Position numbers and translations under genes: made by a program. Shown here piece after piece: positions 49,345 through 58,111 of a stretch of DNA of 64,000 nucleotides. The notes below the pieces were generated by a model. The model saw only the letters and a program-made list of their open reading frames with translations, was not told the origin of the DNA and made no database searches. How positions within the stretch are numbered: position 1 is the first letter of the stretch; each line of letters begins with the position of its first letter. The stretch is from Polaromonas sp. (GTDB lineage Bacteria; Pseudomonadota; Gammaproteobacteria; Burkholderiales; Burkholderiaceae_C), in the NCBI RefSeq assembly GCF_030689685.1, contig NZ_JAUYEY010000051.1, positions 1 to 64,000 on the forward strand. Reading direction: 5' to 3'.

Positions 49345-50937
49345 TCAGGCCTGCAAAAACAAGCGATAAACCGGGTTGTCGGTCTCTTCCACGTGCGGGT
49401 AGCCCAGGGTATCCAGAAACGCTTTGAAAGCCTTGTTGTCGGCCTTGGGCACCTGTAGCCCGACCAGGATGCGGCCATAGTCGGCGCCCTGGTTGCGGTA
49501 ATGGAACAGGCTGATGTTCCAGCCCGGCTTCATGGCGCCCAAAAACTTCATCAGTGCGCCAGGCCGCTCGGGGAACACAAAACGCAGCAGACGTTCGTCT
49601 TTGGACAGCGCGCTGTGTCCGCCCACCATGTGGCGGATGTGTTCCTTGGCCAGCTCGTCGTGCGTCAGGTCCAGCGATTTAAAGCCGTGTTTGCTGAAGT
49701 TGTTGGCGATTTTGGTGCTTTCACCCTTGCCGTGGGTGGTCAGGCCGATAAACACATGGGCTTCTCTAGCATCGCTGATGCGGTAGTTGAACTCGGTCAC
49801 GCTGCGCGGGCCGCCGGGCAACTCGCCTATCAATTCGCAAAAACGCCGGAAGCTGCCGCGCTCTTCAGGAATCGTCACCGCAAACAAGGCCTCGCGCTCT
49901 TCACCGACCTCAGCACGCTCGGCGACAAAGCGCAGGCGATCAAAATTCATGTTGGCGCCGCACAGGATGGCGGCGTAGGTTTCGCCCTTGGTTTTGTGGG
50001 TGGCCACGTACTGCTTGATGGCGGCCACACTCATGGCACCCGAGGGCTCGACAATGCTGCGGGTGTCGATGAACACATCCTTGATGGCAGCGCAGACGGC
50101 GTCGGTGTCCACCGTGATGAACTCATCGACAAGCGCACGGCTGATGCGGAAGGTTTCCTCGCCGACCAGTTTGACGGCCGTGCCATCGGCAAACAGGCCG
50201 ACATCGGGCAGCGTGACGCGCTTGCCGGCGCTCACCGACAGCGCCATCGCGTTCGAGTCGCTCATCTGCACGCCGATGACCTTGACCTCGGGACGCACCG
50301 CCTTGATGTAGTTGGCCACGCCGGAGATCAGCCCGCCGCCACCAATGGCGACAAACACCGCGTCGAGCGAGCCCTTGCCGATGGTCTGGATCTGCCGCAG
50401 GATTTCCATGGCGATCGTGCCCTGGCCGGCAATCACGTCCGGGTCGTCAAAGGGGTGCACAAAGGTCATCCCGTTTTTTTTCTCCAGCGTGAGCGCGTAC
50501 AGGTGCGCGTCCGAGTAACTGTCGCCGTGCAGGATCACCTCGCCGCCGAGTGCCCGGACCGCATCGACCTTGACCTGTGGCGTGGTGACCGGCATCACGA
50601 TGACTGCGCGCGTGCCGAGTTTGTGCGCGCCCAGCGCCACCCCCTGCGCATGGTTGCCGGCCGAGGCGCAGATCACGCCCTTCTTGAGCTGGGCTGCGCT
50701 TAAATGCGCCATCTTGTTGTAGGCGCCGCGCAGCTTGAAGCTGAACACCGGCTGCTGGTCCTCGCGCTTGAGCAGCACCGTGTTATGCAGGCGCTTGCTC
50801 AGGTTTTTGGCTGGTTCCAGACCGGACTCGACGGCCACGTCATAGACGCGTGCAGTTAGGATTTTTTTTAGATAGTCGGCTGGGTTGAGGCCGAAAGTCT
50901 TAAGCGGTGCGGAATTTTTTTTTGAGGTCGATTTCAT
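49345..50937 (-). CDS. ilvA: Threonine ammonia-lyase, biosynthetic
   Basis: IlvA converts threonine to 2-oxobutanoate, the first step to isoleucine. The 530 residues have the PLP Lys68 in VFSFKLRGAYNK, the ASAGNHAQGVA segment, the GGGGLISG phosphate cup and two C-terminal ACT-like domains (EERGSFRRFCELIG and PERPGALMKFLGAM) that give isoleucine feedback control. It begins at the ATG at 50937 with a Lys/Ser-rich start. It is followed by cwc-cobT, which may be cotranscribed. Confidence 0.96.
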   Translation of the reverse strand: MKSTSKKNSAPLKTFGLNPADYLKKILTARVYDVAVESGLEPAKNLSKRLHNTVLLKREDQQPVFSFKLRGAYNKMAHLSAAQLKKGVICASAGNHAQGVALGAHKLGTRAVIVMPVTTPQVKVDAVRALGGEVILHGDSYSDAHLYALTLEKKNGMTFVHPFDDPDVIAGQGTIAMEILRQIQTIGKGSLDAVFVAIGGGGLISGVANYIKAVRPEVKVIGVQMSDSNAMALSVSAGKRVTLPDVGLFADGTAVKLVGEETFRISRALVDEFITVDTDAVCAAIKDVFIDTRSIVEPSGAMSVAAIKQYVATHKTKGETYAAILCGANMNFDRLRFVAERAEVGEEREALFAVTIPEERGSFRRFCELIGELPGGPRSVTEFNYRISDAREAHVFIGLTTHGKGESTKIANNFSKHGFKSLDLTHDELAKEHIRHMVGGHSALSKDERLLRFVFPERPGALMKFLGAMKPGWNISLFHYRNQGADYGRILVGLQVPKADNKAFKAFLDTLGYPHVEETDNPVYRLFLQA

Positions 50938-50946
50938 CTTTGTTTC

Positions 50947-51459
50947 TCACGCCGGGTGGAGTCGAGTGTCGAGCGCAAAGTCTTCAATGCTTAAACGGTC
51001 GAACATTCCACGGGCCCCCACAACATCAATCACGAGGTTCCACGAATGCGCGCTGACCACGCTAGGCACCACCAGAAGTGGGTGAATATCAAGCAGCGCG
51101 TTGCCAAAGGCTTGCTGACCGGCGCTTACCGCACCGGGGCGTAGCCATCCTTTGTTCGGTACTGTTGCTGGGTCGAGCACATGCGCCTTATCAGGCCTGG
51201 AAATCCTGATCTGCAGGAGCTTGTGGGCAACCGTATCGAGAACTTTGAACCCCTTGTGCACCGCCACCTCCATGATCGCCGTGGCCGGGTCCAAAGCGCA
51301 ATAGATGACACGACGCCCCTTGGGGGACCATCGCCCGCCTACCTTGAACGCACCTTCCCCCTTTTTCCAGGTCTTGGCATGAGTTGCAGCTTCCATTCTC
51401 CAAACCAAAATCTCTGTCTTCGTGGTCGAACCGCCAAGCGCAGGCGGCAAAGGGGTCAA
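50947..51459 (-). CDS. RES-domain toxin
   Basis: RES toxins deplete cellular NAD+. The start is a TTG at 51459 that overlaps the antitoxin stop (TTGA), preceded by ggag; the protein then begins LTPLPPALGGS, the usual RES opening. The 170 residues include VWRMEAATHAKTWKKGEGAF, GGRWSPKGRRVIYCA (Arg, Tyr) and IMEVAVHKGF (Glu), with SVVSAHSWNLVIDV near the end. The key Arg, Tyr, Glu and Ser residues named for this family appear present. It is paired with a DUF2384 antitoxin. Confidence 0.9.
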   Translation of the reverse strand: MTPLPPALGGSTTKTEILVWRMEAATHAKTWKKGEGAFKVGGRWSPKGRRVIYCALDPATAIMEVAVHKGFKVLDTVAHKLLQIRISRPDKAHVLDPATVPNKGWLRPGAVSAGQQAFGNALLDIHPLLVVPSVVSAHSWNLVIDVVGARGMFDRLSIEDFALDTRLHPA

Positions 51460-51941
51460 GCGTACACCCCGTACTCCATCCTGGTCAGATGGTCCCTTAC
51501 CAGTTCTGCGCCAGAGCTGGTGGCAATCAAATCGATTGGTTTTCTCCCGTCTAAACCGAGGGCTGGTTTTAAAAGCCATTCCTCAGCTTCAGCATGGCTG
51601 CCCAGAATGTTTTCTGCCATGGAGGTGATCTCAATCAAGGCCAGCGTCGCATCCGAGGCCCCGCGCGGCAGCAACTCATCTTTTCGTCTGTTTGCCGTCT
51701 TGCTGCTGATGCCGATGACCGAATAAACCTGGGGCTTGCTGATGTGAATGTACGAATCTAAAAGCGTGATCAGAACTTCGGTGCGCACGCCCTTGTTCAC
51801 CACATCGTGCCGTGAGATCTGATTGAGCTGGCCTACAAAAGTTCGAAGGCTGCTCCAGTTGTTGTCGGGCGATTTAATTACCACAGACTTGCTGGCGGGA
51901 CGAAACCTCGGTGTACGTGAGATCGGTGCGGCTGTGCTCAT
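51456..51941 (-). CDS. Xre/MbcA/ParS-type antitoxin
   Basis: The ATG at 51941 gives 161 residues; an upstream start would add 16 residues. A helix-turn-helix part (DSYIHISKPQVYSVIGISSK) precedes a C-terminal DUF2384 toxin-binding domain ending in PALGLDGRKPIDLIATSSGA and HLTRMEYGVYA. It neutralises the RES toxin encoded immediately downstream, with which it overlaps by four bases. The pair is well known as RES-Xre. Confidence 0.9.
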   Translation of the reverse strand: MSTAAPISRTPRFRPASKSVVIKSPDNNWSSLRTFVGQLNQISRHDVVNKGVRTEVLITLLDSYIHISKPQVYSVIGISSKTANRRKDELLPRGASDATLALIEITSMAENILGSHAEAEEWLLKPALGLDGRKPIDLIATSSGAELVRDHLTRMEYGVYA

Positions 51942-52000
51942 GATGGTCTCCTTGGACAAGTGGGATGATACACCAGGACAAATGACCACGATTCAGAATA

Positions 52001-52037
52001 AAAAAAAGCCGCCAAGTCCGAAGACCTGACGGCTTTT
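52001..52037 (-). terminator. Intrinsic terminator after the porin gene
   Basis: On the minus strand the stem gccgtcagg...cttggcggc with a ttcg loop is followed by a T run (A run at 51999-52007 on the plus strand). It lies 40 bases after the porin stop. Confidence 0.85.
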
Positions 52038-52075
52038 GAGCTTTGAATCTCAAGCTGGCTTATGCCAGCCGGGGA

Positions 52076-53179
52076 TCAGAAAGCGTGGCGAACGCCCAGG
52101 TACAGCTGGCTGGGATCCTGGCCAACAGCGTTGTTAGGCGTACCGTTCAGTGCAGCCTGCGTGTACAGGTTGTAGCCGGCGGCGGACTGGTTGTTGATCT
52201 TGGCGTAAGACACGCCCACCGATGTACGCTTGGACAGTGCGTAGTCGTAGCCCACAGAGAACATCGTAGCGCCAGTGTTAGGCGTGGTCGTGCCATTCAG
52301 CTTGACTTGTTGGGCCTTGGTGTAGGTGACCAGGAAGGTGCCAGCGCCGAGCGGCACAGTCACAGGGATGGAGAATGCGCGACGACGGTTTTCAGCAGCA
52401 GCGCCGCCGATGGTGCCGCCGTTGATTTGCGAGCTGTCATAGGTCAGGCCAACGGTGGCAACACCGAAGTTCCAGTCGATGAAAGCGGAGCCAGCGCTCT
52501 GGTCGTTACGTGCTGCACCAGTGACACGGCTTTCGGAATTGGCATCCCAGAACGACACGCCCGTCCTCAGGGGGCCGTTGCTGTAGTTCAGGCCCAGAGA
52601 CATTGCGCGGCCTTTGCCTGCATCGCCCACGGCGCCTTCAGAACCAACCCAGTTGGTGCTGTAGTTCGCCTGGCCCTGGAAGCCAGAGAAGTTAGGCGTG
52701 GTGTAGCGGACAACGTTGACCGAACGGCTGGCGTTGGCAATCGCGTTGGTGCCGCCGTTGACATAACCGAGGATGGAGCAGCTAGAAGCTTGCAAAGCAG
52801 TAGAGCGAGCGCCGTGCTGGTCAGAGCCCAGGCAGTAGTGGGTGTCCAACTTGCCGAGCTGGACCATGCCCAGGCCGCCGCGCAGGCCGACGAAGGTGTT
52901 ACCACCAGCTTGTGCGGCAGCTGGGGATTCGTCAAGGCGGAAGCGGGTGTCGATCTGGAAAACAGCTTTCAGGCCGCCACCGAGGTCTTCAGTGCCACCG
53001 ATGATGAAACGCGAAGAGCCGTCAGCAATGGCCAAGCCGTTACCGTTGGTACCAGCGCCGCCGCCAGAATATTTGGTTTGTGCAACGCCGCCCTTGACGA
53101 TGCCGGACAGGGTCACAGAAGACTGAGCGAAAGCGCTAACAGCCGCGAATGCAGCCAGAGCAACTAGGGATTTTTTCAT
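52076..53179 (-). CDS. Gram-negative general porin
   Basis: The ATG at 53179 follows ggagaaactcg and gives 367 residues with a signal peptide (MKKSLVALAAFAAVSAFA, cleaved after AFAQ or at AFA|QS). The mature start SSVTLSGIVKGGVAQ and the end YLGVRHAF, with terminal Phe, match 16-stranded porins of betaproteobacteria. It is an outer-membrane diffusion channel. The long upstream region suggests strong regulated expression. Confidence 0.95.
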   Translation of the reverse strand: MKKSLVALAAFAAVSAFAQSSVTLSGIVKGGVAQTKYSGGGAGTNGNGLAIADGSSRFIIGGTEDLGGGLKAVFQIDTRFRLDESPAAAQAGGNTFVGLRGGLGMVQLGKLDTHYCLGSDQHGARSTALQASSCSILGYVNGGTNAIANASRSVNVVRYTTPNFSGFQGQANYSTNWVGSEGAVGDAGKGRAMSLGLNYSNGPLRTGVSFWDANSESRVTGAARNDQSAGSAFIDWNFGVATVGLTYDSSQINGGTIGGAAAENRRRAFSIPVTVPLGAGTFLVTYTKAQQVKLNGTTTPNTGATMFSVGYDYALSKRTSVGVSYAKINNQSAAGYNLYTQAALNGTPNNAVGQDPSQLYLGVRHAF

Positions 53180-53494
53180 TGCGAGTTTCTCCAAGGTTAA
53201 ACATAGGGCTCCAGGATTTTGGATCCCCGGGCCAACCTCCATTTAGGAAGTTGTATGTATTGCACCAGAGGCCGGGAGCTTTCGCAAAGGAATTAGCTCG
53301 CTAAATACATTTCCGTTGCACACCTGCAACAAATACTGACTGCTTGTGGAAAAGATGGGCCAGCTCCGTCACATGCCTTCTTGTTGCGGATTGATTTAAT
53401 CACTATTAATCGTTATGATTAATTGAAGTCGAGCGCCTCGGAGAAGTTTCTTTTTTAATTGATGTTGAGTTTGTTCGGCGTATAAAGATCAGTC
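53180..53494. other. 315-bp intergenic region with porin and TA promoters
   Basis: The left part should hold the porin promoter, but no confident -35/-10 pair was picked. A dyad of ttaatc and gattaa half-sites around 53395-53421, with a further attaatcg inside, lies upstream of the ribbon-helix-helix gene and may be its operator. Nothing else is evident. Confidence 0.4.
53459..53486 (+). promoter_or_regulatory. Promoter of the ParD/RelE-like pair
   Basis: TTGATG (53459-53464) and TATAAA (53481-53486) are 16 bases apart. The ATG follows eight bases after the -10 box, so the transcript would start at or next to the start codon and be leaderless. Confidence 0.55.
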
Positions 53495-53764
53495 ATGACA
53501 CAGGCAGAAACCAAAGTACTTACCGCTCATGTTCCACTGCCACTGGCCAATAAGGTCGATCAGATGGCTGCACGTTTTGATCGGTCGCGTGGCTGGGTCA
53601 TGAAGCAGGCGCTATCGGCGTGGATCGACCAAGAGGAAGAGCGTAGTCGTCTGACACTTGAGGCGTTGGCTGATGTGGACGCTGGTCGGCTCCTCGACCA
53701 CCTGGCCGTGCAAGCCTGGGCTGACAGTCTGAATACCGATAGCCCGTTGCCGGTGCCGCGTTGA
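53495..53764 (+). CDS. Ribbon-helix-helix antitoxin (ParD/RelB-like)
   Basis: The 89-residue protein has a CopG-type ribbon-helix-helix domain (TAHVPLPLANKVDQMAARFD, then SRGWVMKQALSAWID) and an acidic, disordered-looking tail (ALADVDAGRLLDHL) that would hold the toxin. Its stop shares a base with the toxin ATG (TGATG). The likely promoter places the mRNA start almost at the ATG. It is followed by the toxin and coq7. Confidence 0.88.
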   Translation: MTQAETKVLTAHVPLPLANKVDQMAARFDRSRGWVMKQALSAWIDQEEERSRLTLEALADVDAGRLLDHLAVQAWADSLNTDSPLPVPR

Positions 53765-54039
53765 TGGAGTTGAAGTGGACGAGCAAAGCGCTGTCCGATC
53801 TGTCGCGGGTCTACGAATTCTTGGCTTCGGTGAAGGGGGTCGTGGCGGCGCGCACTCTGCAGTCTCTCATTGGTGCACCGCTCAAGCTGTTGGCGAATCC
53901 GCGCATCGGTAGAAAGCTCGAGGAGTTCGAGCCGCGAGAGGTGCGCCGAGTGATCGTGGGGCAGTACGAAATGCGCTACGAGATTCGGGGGGCTACGCTT
54001 TACGTGCTGCGCTTGTGGCATACGCGTGAGGATCGTTAA
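53764..54039 (+). CDS. RelE/ParE-family toxin
   Basis: From the ATG at 53764 the toxin is 91 residues: [20 protein letters not shown] at the start, then [20 protein letters not shown] and the C-terminal [12 protein letters not shown]. These match the ParE/RelE fold. Whether it targets ribosome-bound mRNA (RelE) or gyrase (ParE) cannot be told from sequence. It ends one base before the coq7 ATG, so the toxin and coq7 could be in one transcript. Confidence 0.88.
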   Translation: MELKWTSKALSDLSRVYEFLASVKGVVAARTLQSLIGAPLKLLANPRIGRKLEEFEPREVRRVIVGQYEMRYEIRGATLYVLRLWHTREDR

Positions 54040-54040
54040 C

Positions 54041-54658
54041 ATGGATACCCTGCTCAACGCCGCTGACAGTGCCCTGCGCACGCTGTTTGCCAAACCACAT
54101 GCGAGTCGAAGCTGCCCGACTGTCGCCGGACAAACAACGGAGTTGTCCAGCGCAGACAAAGCACTGGCCGGCGCGCTGATGCGCGTCAACCATGTGGGCG
54201 AGGTGTGTGCCCAGGCGCTGTATGCCTCGCAGGCGCTGAGCACGCAAAACCCGGTGCTGCGCCAGCATTTCATCGAGGCCAGCAAGGAAGAGGGCGACCA
54301 TCTGGCGTGGACCCGCGACAGGCTCGATGAATTGGGCACCCGGCCTTCGCTGCTCAATCCGCTGTGGTACGCTGGAGCGTTCGGATTGGGCCTGCTAGCC
54401 GGGCGGCTGGGTGACAGGGTCAGCCTGGGTTTTGTGATGGAGACCGAACGCCAGGTGGAGTCGCATCTGGCCAGCCACCTGGAACGCCTGCCGCAGGGCG
54501 ACCACGCTTCACGCGCCATCGTGGCGCAGATGAAGGACGACGAGGCGCGCCATGCCCAGGAGGCGCAGGGCGCTGGCGGCTTTGATTTGCCCACGCCCGT
54601 GAAGGCCTTGATGCGCGCGTCGGCCAAAGTCATGACAACGACGGCGCATTACATCTGA
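54041..54658 (+). CDS. coq7: Ubiquinone biosynthesis di-iron hydroxylase Coq7
   Basis: Coq7 hydroxylates 2-polyprenyl-3-methyl-6-methoxy-1,4-benzoquinol in ubiquinone synthesis. The ATG at 54041 ([12 protein letters not shown]) gives 205 residues. The di-iron ligands are visible: Glu in [28 protein letters not shown] and [10 protein letters not shown]. The gap from the RelE-like stop is one base. Essential respiratory metabolism thus sits downstream of a toxin gene. A family A repeat follows. Confidence 0.94.
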   Translation: MDTLLNAADSALRTLFAKPHASRSCPTVAGQTTELSSADKALAGALMRVNHVGEVCAQALYASQALSTQNPVLRQHFIEASKEEGDHLAWTRDRLDELGTRPSLLNPLWYAGAFGLGLLAGRLGDRVSLGFVMETERQVESHLASHLERLPQGDHASRAIVAQMKDDEARHAQEAQGAGGFDLPTPVKALMRASAKVMTTTAHYI

Positions 54659-54673
54659 GACGAGACGCTCCTC

Positions 54674-54740
54674 TTTTGATAGCTGTCTGCGCCCGCTGGA
54701 TATGGGCTGACGGCTGATTTGACTTGAAATCAGGCTTCGA
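54674..54740. repeat. Family A repeat between coq7 and the OsmC gene
   Basis: tttgatagctgtctgcgccc, gctggatatgggctgacgg and tttgacttgaaatcagg in order. It overlaps the last codons of the convergent OsmC gene. Confidence 0.8.
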
Positions 54741-55200
54741 TCAGCTCAAAACTCGTGGTGATGTCGGCGGTCTTGCCGAGCATGATGGTGGCCGAGCAGT
54801 ATTTGTCGTGGCTCATCGCAATCGCGCGCTCCACGGCGCTGGCCGGAATGCCGCGCCCGCTGACCACAAAGTGCATCTGGATGCGGGTGAACACCTTGGG
54901 GTCGGTTTCTGCCCGTTCGGCGCTGAGCCTGACGGTGCAGCCGCGCACGTCGTGGCGGCCCCGTTTGAGAATCAACACCACGTCGTAAGCGGTGCAGCCA
55001 CCAGTGCCGGCGAGCACGGTTTCCATGGGGCGGGGCGCGAGGTTGGCGCCGCCGTTGTCTGGTTTGGCGGCATCCGGCGCACCGTCCATGACCAGCGTGT
55101 GGCCGCTGCCGGTGGTGGCCAGAAAACGCATCGCTGACCCCGGCGCGCTGGTTGTGCCGGCAGAAATGTTTGGGCCGGTCCAGCTCACTGTGCATTCCAT
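54730..55200 (-). CDS. OsmC-family peroxiredoxin-like protein
   Basis: OsmC/Ohr proteins reduce organic hydroperoxides with two cysteines. The 156 residues have GTGGCTAYDVVLIL with the first Cys (about residue 71) and DKYCSATIML with the second (about residue 134), both in place. It starts at the ATG at 55200. No regulator is adjacent. The gene is separated from the following sRNA candidate by about 110 bp. Confidence 0.9.
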   Translation of the reverse strand: MECTVSWTGPNISAGTTSAPGSAMRFLATTGSGHTLVMDGAPDAAKPDNGGANLAPRPMETVLAGTGGCTAYDVVLILKRGRHDVRGCTVRLSAERAETDPKVFTRIQMHFVVSGRGIPASAVERAIAMSHDKYCSATIMLGKTADITTSFELIEA

Positions 55201-55308
55201 AAATCTCTATCCTTTAAAACCAGAAATAGTTGGATAAAACGCTGTAAATGTTCATTTTTCACAACAGATTATTGCTGCGGTGCAACACGGCTCCGCTATA
55301 CTGAAATC

Positions 55309-55408
55309 ATCGCATGAACAAGGCAAATGTTTTCATGCAATGCTTGTCTCCTCCATCCCTGAAAGGGTGGATTTACAGGTCCAGATCGCAAGGTCTGGAC
55401 CTTTTTTC
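55309..55408 (+). ncRNA. Candidate small RNA with intrinsic terminator
   Basis: A TATACT -10 at 55297-55302 precedes a ~100-base transcript. It has three hairpins: GCATGAA/TTCATGC (55312-55338), ccatccc/gggtgg with a five-base loop (55353-55370), and a 9-bp terminator aggtccaga/tctggacct (55377-55402) followed by a run of T. Between the first two, CTCCTCC (55348-55354) is unpaired and complementary to Shine-Dalgarno sites. A possible -35 (TTGCTG) is 19 bases upstream of the -10. No protein frame is convincing. Confidence 0.65.
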
Positions 55409-55523
55409 TTGCCCGCAGGTTTCCCATAGCTGGAGCCCGCCCTGCACTGCGGACCCAAACGGCCTGTAGGTGATTGTCAACAGCGCTGCCTATACTCGCG
55501 CATTGTTTTAACCGGGTAAGCGG

Positions 55524-56294
55524 ATGTTTTGTAGCGCAGCAAGAGTGTTGGCGGCTGTGGCTGTGTTGCAACTGGCAGCCTGTGCATCGCCGCCCATTGT
55601 GTCCGAGGGGCCGGCGACGCAGGCCGGGCTGGCTGCCACGCCCTGGACCATCGCGTCCGGTGCTGCGCCGGGCGCGCCGGCCTGGCAGCACTACAAATTG
55701 CCGGGCAAACAGCCCAGCCAGTTCAGCTACGTCCGCAAGGACGGGCGTGACGCCATGGTGGCGCATTCGACATCTTCCGCCAGCATGGTGCGCCAGGCGG
55801 TTCGCATCGAGCCGGATGAACTGGGCAGTGTCCGGTTTTCATGGAAGGTGCCCAACCTGATCGCCCAGGCCGACATGGCCTTGCGCGAGATGGACGATTC
55901 GCCGGTGCGCATTGTGCTGGCCTTTGAAGGCGACCGCAGCAAGTTCTCGGGTAAAAATGCCATGCTTTCCGAACTGGCGCGCGCGCTGACAGGGGAGGAG
56001 ATGCCCTTCGCCACCTTGATGTATGTGTGGTGCAACTCGCGCCAGCCGGACAGTGTGATTGTCAACCCGCGCACCGACCGTATACGCAAACTGGTGGTGG
56101 AGTCCGGCACCGGCAAGCTGCGCCAGTGGGTGGACTATGAGCGAAACATCCGCGCCGACTATGAAAAGGCCTTCGGCGAGACGCCTGGGGCGCTGGTGGG
56201 CATAGGCATCATGACCGACAGCGACAACACCCGCAGCACGATCCAAGCCTGGTACGGACCTGTCACCGTGGGGGCTTTCGGGCGTATGAAGTAG
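55524..56294 (+). CDS. DUF3047 lipoprotein
   Basis: The 256-residue protein has a lipoprotein signal (VLQLAACAS, lipobox Cys at about residue 20) and a DUF3047 domain with VRFSWKVPNLI, MYVWCNSRQP and GALVGIGIMTDSDNTRST. It is predicted to be periplasmic, anchored to a membrane. Function unknown. It starts at the ATG at 55524 and precedes the ABC operon by 91 bp. Confidence 0.87.
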   Translation: MFCSAARVLAAVAVLQLAACASPPIVSEGPATQAGLAATPWTIASGAAPGAPAWQHYKLPGKQPSQFSYVRKDGRDAMVAHSTSSASMVRQAVRIEPDELGSVRFSWKVPNLIAQADMALREMDDSPVRIVLAFEGDRSKFSGKNAMLSELARALTGEEMPFATLMYVWCNSRQPDSVIVNPRTDRIRKLVVESGTGKLRQWVDYERNIRADYEKAFGETPGALVGIGIMTDSDNTRSTIQAWYGPVTVGAFGRMK

Positions 56295-56385
56295 CTGCAG
56301 AGCAGCGGTGGGTGAAGGAAAGCCCTGATGCCGTCCCGGCCTGCTTATTGCATAGTAGTGGTCTTTCAATTGACGAGGAGTTTTC

Positions 56386-57966
56386 ATGAAATTCAAACAG
56401 CTTGCTTGGGTCTCTGCCGCCCTTGCGGTATTTGCGGCCGCACCGGCTTTACAGGCCAAGCCTTTCAAATGGTCCAGTGCCAGCGACATTCCCACGCTGG
56501 ACATCCATTCCCAAAACAATGCGCTGGGTAACGGGGTGCATGCCGCGATTTACGACTCGCTGGTTTATTACAACAGCCAGACTTTCAAGCCCGAAGCCCA
56601 GCTAGCGACGGCCTGGCGCGATGTGTCGCCAACGCAGGTGCGCTTTACCCTGCGCTCCGGCGTGAAGTTCAGCGACGGCACGCCGTTCACGGCGGACGAT
56701 GTGGTTTATTCGATCACACGGGCCATGGCCAAGACCTCGAATTACGCCATCTACACCCAGGGTATCGATAAGGCGGTCAAAGTCAACGACACCACCGTGG
56801 ACTTGATGATGAAAGGCCCGAACCCGGTGCTGCTGAGCCAGTTGACCGAGCTGCGCATCATGAGCAAGGCCTGGGCGGAAAAAAACAAATCCGTTGAGCC
56901 CAAAGACATCCGCGCCAAGGATGAAACCTTTGCCCACCGCAACGCCATGGGAACCGGCCAGTTCATGGTCAAGGAATGGCAGCCCGACCAGAAGCTGGTG
57001 CTTGTCAAGAACCCCAATTACTGGGGCACCATTCCTTCGAATGTGACGGAAATCATCTACACCCCGATCAAGTCCGAAGCGACGCGCGTGGCCGCGCTGC
57101 TGTCGGGAGAAGTCGATTTGGTGCTGGACCCGAGCCCGCAGGATATGACGCGTCTGCGCGGCAATTCCAACCTCAAGGTGATCGACGGCATCGAGAGCCG
57201 CACCATCTTCTTCGGCATGGACCAGTTCAGGGATGAGCTGCCCGGCTCGAACGTCAAGGGCAAAAATCCGCTCAAGGACCTGCGTGTGCGCAAGGCGCTG
57301 TATCAGGCCATCGACATCAACAGCATTGTCCGCGTGACGCTGCGCGGTCTGGGTCAGGCCACCGGCACCATCGTGGCGCCCCAGGTCAACGGCTGGAACG
57401 AGACGGTGCACAAACGCTTCCCTTATGACCCGGAGGCGTCTAAAAAGCTATTGGCGGAAGCCGGCTATCCGCAAGGTTTCGAGGTGGATTTCGCCTGCCC
57501 GAACAACCGCTACATCAATGACGAGGAAATCTGCCAGGCCGTGACGGCCATGTGGTCGCGCATCGGTGTCAAGGCCAAGCTGCGCACCTTGCCGCTGGTG
57601 ACCTACTTCCCGATGATTCAGCGTTACGAAGCCAGCATCTACATGCTGGGCTGGGGCGTGCCGACCTTTGACGCGCTGTACAGCCTGCAATCGCTGACGC
57701 GCAGCGTCGGTACCGGTGGCGATGGCAACTACAACGTCGGCCGTTACAGCAACCCGCGCATGGACATCATCGTGGACCGCGTGAAGATCGAAACCGATTT
57801 GCCGGTGCGTAACCGCTTTCTGACTGAAGGCCTTCAATTGAGCAACGACACGGTGTCGCACCTGCCGCTTCACAACCAGATCATTCCCTGGGCCATGAAG
57901 AAAAATATCGACGTGACACACCGGGCCGACAACCGGCTGGACTGGCGAGTCATCAAGGTCAACTGA
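56386..57966 (+). CDS. Peptide-type ABC substrate-binding protein (first)
   Basis: A periplasmic SBP of family 5 (DppA/OppA). The 526 residues have a signal peptide (about 1-25, ending ALQA), then WSSASDIPTLDIHSQ and the family's TFKPEAQLATAWRDVSPTQV segment. SVGTGGDGNYNVGRYSN near the end resembles binders of dipeptides, glutathione or larger compounds; the ligand is unknown. It is followed by a terminator and then the permease. It differs from the second SBP at 60.4 kb in sequence, so the two are paralogues. Confidence 0.93.
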   Translation: MKFKQLAWVSAALAVFAAAPALQAKPFKWSSASDIPTLDIHSQNNALGNGVHAAIYDSLVYYNSQTFKPEAQLATAWRDVSPTQVRFTLRSGVKFSDGTPFTADDVVYSITRAMAKTSNYAIYTQGIDKAVKVNDTTVDLMMKGPNPVLLSQLTELRIMSKAWAEKNKSVEPKDIRAKDETFAHRNAMGTGQFMVKEWQPDQKLVLVKNPNYWGTIPSNVTEIIYTPIKSEATRVAALLSGEVDLVLDPSPQDMTRLRGNSNLKVIDGIESRTIFFGMDQFRDELPGSNVKGKNPLKDLRVRKALYQAIDINSIVRVTLRGLGQATGTIVAPQVNGWNETVHKRFPYDPEASKKLLAEAGYPQGFEVDFACPNNRYINDEEICQAVTAMWSRIGVKAKLRTLPLVTYFPMIQRYEASIYMLGWGVPTFDALYSLQSLTRSVGTGGDGNYNVGRYSNPRMDIIVDRVKIETDLPVRNRFLTEGLQLSNDTVSHLPLHNQIIPWAMKKNIDVTHRADNRLDWRVIKVN

Positions 57967-57990
57967 TCGGCCTGGGTCCGCGAGAAATTC

Positions 57991-58014
57991 AAAAGAGCCC
58001 TCAGGGGCTCTTTT
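57991..58014 (+). terminator. Intrinsic terminator after the first SBP
   Basis: Stem aaaagagccc, loop tcag, arm gggctctttt, T run. It lies inside the operon, between the SBP and the permease, and would make SBP transcripts more abundant than the rest. Confidence 0.85.
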
Positions 58015-58111
58015 TTTGATCACAAAATATTATCTTTAAACCTAAAGGAAACCCGATGTCGGCACGTTGCTTGCTCTGCTAGCATCGGCATTCGATAAAA
58101 AAACCCGCACG

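Noticed and set aside
49501-50703. 400-codon frame opposite ilvA
   Set aside because: Antisense to a conserved enzyme; no motif.
52043-53167. 374-codon frame opposite the porin
   Set aside because: Shadow of a GC-rich porin gene with clear signal peptide and terminal Phe.
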